The position numbers and the translations under genes are program-made. Of a stretch of DNA of 5,659 bases, positions 5,243 through 5,659 are shown piece after piece. The notes beneath the pieces were generated by a model. It saw nothing but the letters and a program-made list of their open reading frames with translations. It was not told where the DNA came from and searched no databases. Source of the DNA: Victivallales bacterium (GTDB taxonomy: Bacteria > Verrucomicrobiota > Lentisphaeria > Victivallales > Victivallaceae); NCBI GenBank assembly GCA_030634125.1, contig DAOWBJ010000136.1, positions 1 through 5,659 of the forward strand, in the 5' to 3' direction. Each line of letters opens with the position of its first letter. Position 1 is the first letter of the stretch.

Positions 5243-5659
5243 CTATTTGTCCTTTTCTATTTTCAGTTGTTCAAGCCACACAACTTTCTTAGTTTTAAGC
5301 TCGGTTAAGCGCATCGACCAAATATTTTCTTTATTTATTTCGCTGTTCACACGGTAAGTTGCGTCGGATTTATTAGCTACACGAATCGGTACTGATTCGC
5401 GAACTGAACACAAAACGTCTAGAGAACTGCTTTTTACTTTTTTGTTTAAATTTTTGAAATCAACATGAAATTTTGCCCCTTGCGGGAAGTTCTGCAGACA
5501 AAACATGGATAAAGATGTAAGCATATAATTTTTAGCGCCGATCTTGGAATATTCTTTTTTCGCTAATTTGGGATTAACAATAGAACCATCCGGAGCTTTT
5601 CCCGGCGGCAATCCTACACAACCGGCAAGCATTGTAATACTGATAACTAATAATAAAAA
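5243..5659 (-). CDS. Putative envelope lipoprotein, LpoB-like at the C-terminus (partial, start off the right edge)
   Basis: The frame stays open to the right edge, so the true start is outside the window. The in-frame ATG at 5632 is unlikely to be the start because it lies inside a signal peptide. Reading from the edge gives FLLLVISITMLAGC, a hydrophobic stretch ending in an LAGC lipobox whose cysteine would be lipidated by signal peptidase II. About 125 mature residues follow: a short linker with PPGKAPDG, then a mixed alpha/beta region. The C-terminal pattern (WSMRLTELKTKKVVWLEQLK) recalls the end of LpoB-type penicillin-binding-protein activators, where a strand-turn-strand ends in a VW motif. 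That likeness is weak and the protein could be another small periplasmic lipoprotein. It sits 3 bases upstream of the exonuclease gene and probably shares its transcript, though no functional link to DNA repair is evident. Confidence 0.68.
   Translation of the reverse strand, partial: FLLLVISITMLAGCVGLPPGKAPDGSIVNPKLAKKEYSKIGAKNYMLTSLSMFCLQNFPQGAKFHVDFKNLNKKVKSSSLDVLCSVRESVPIRVANKSDATYRVNSEINKENIWSMRLTELKTKKVVWLEQLKIEKDK

Noticed and set aside
4546..5357. Small frames opposite or inside the exonuclease gene (4546-4806 plus, 4564-4746 minus, 5151-5357 plus)
   Set aside because: They overlap the complete exonuclease III frame, whose catalytic motifs are all intact. No independent coding evidence is seen.

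Overview
The window is a bacterial chromosomal segment of moderately low G+C. It is densely packed, with short intergenic gaps and AT-rich regulatory DNA. A lipobox-type signal peptide at the right edge points to a Gram-negative-type envelope. The pairing of a cupin-AraC regulator with a xylose-isomerase-like TIM-barrel protein and a Gfo/Idh/MocA oxidoreductase is common in sugar-rich accessory repertoires, for example in the Planctomycetes/Verrucomicrobia/Lentisphaerae group. That placement is a guess from gene style, not a demonstrated assignment. No rRNA, tRNA, CRISPR array, insertion sequence or phage gene is visible, and no gene-free stretch exceeds about 130 bases.

Layout. (1) Bases 1-1267, minus strand: a long open frame that runs off the left edge. 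It reads as a GT-B, family-4-like glycosyltransferase, of which 422 codons are present. (2) Bases 1354-2151, minus strand: an AraC-family regulator with an N-terminal cupin-like half, 86 bases upstream of the glycosyltransferase and in the same direction. (3) Bases 2152-2280: a compact, AT-rich divergent control region with two good sigma70-type promoters facing each other and overlapping, a 14-base exact direct repeat on either side, and nested inverted repeats. (4) Bases 2281-4163, plus strand: a two-gene operon for a sugar phosphate isomerase/epimerase-like protein and a Gfo/Idh/MocA-type NAD(P)-dependent oxidoreductase, 11 bases apart. (5) Bases 4169-5659, minus strand: a tight string of three genes, namely a lipoprotein cut by the right edge, then an exodeoxyribonuclease III/AP endonuclease, then an acylphosphatase. 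It ends tail-to-tail with the sugar operon, with only 5 bases between the two stop codons.

How it fits together. The simplest reading is a locally regulated carbohydrate cassette in the left and middle of the window. The AraC protein would sense a sugar-like ligand and act at the divergent region on the isomerase/oxidoreductase operon, and probably on its own gene. The glycosyltransferase may be co-transcribed behind araC or have its own promoter. The right third is housekeeping: DNA base-excision repair, acyl-phosphate hydrolysis and an envelope lipoprotein. I see no strong evidence for a wholly new system. The most informative non-coding structure is the symmetric divergent promoter region at 2166-2259.
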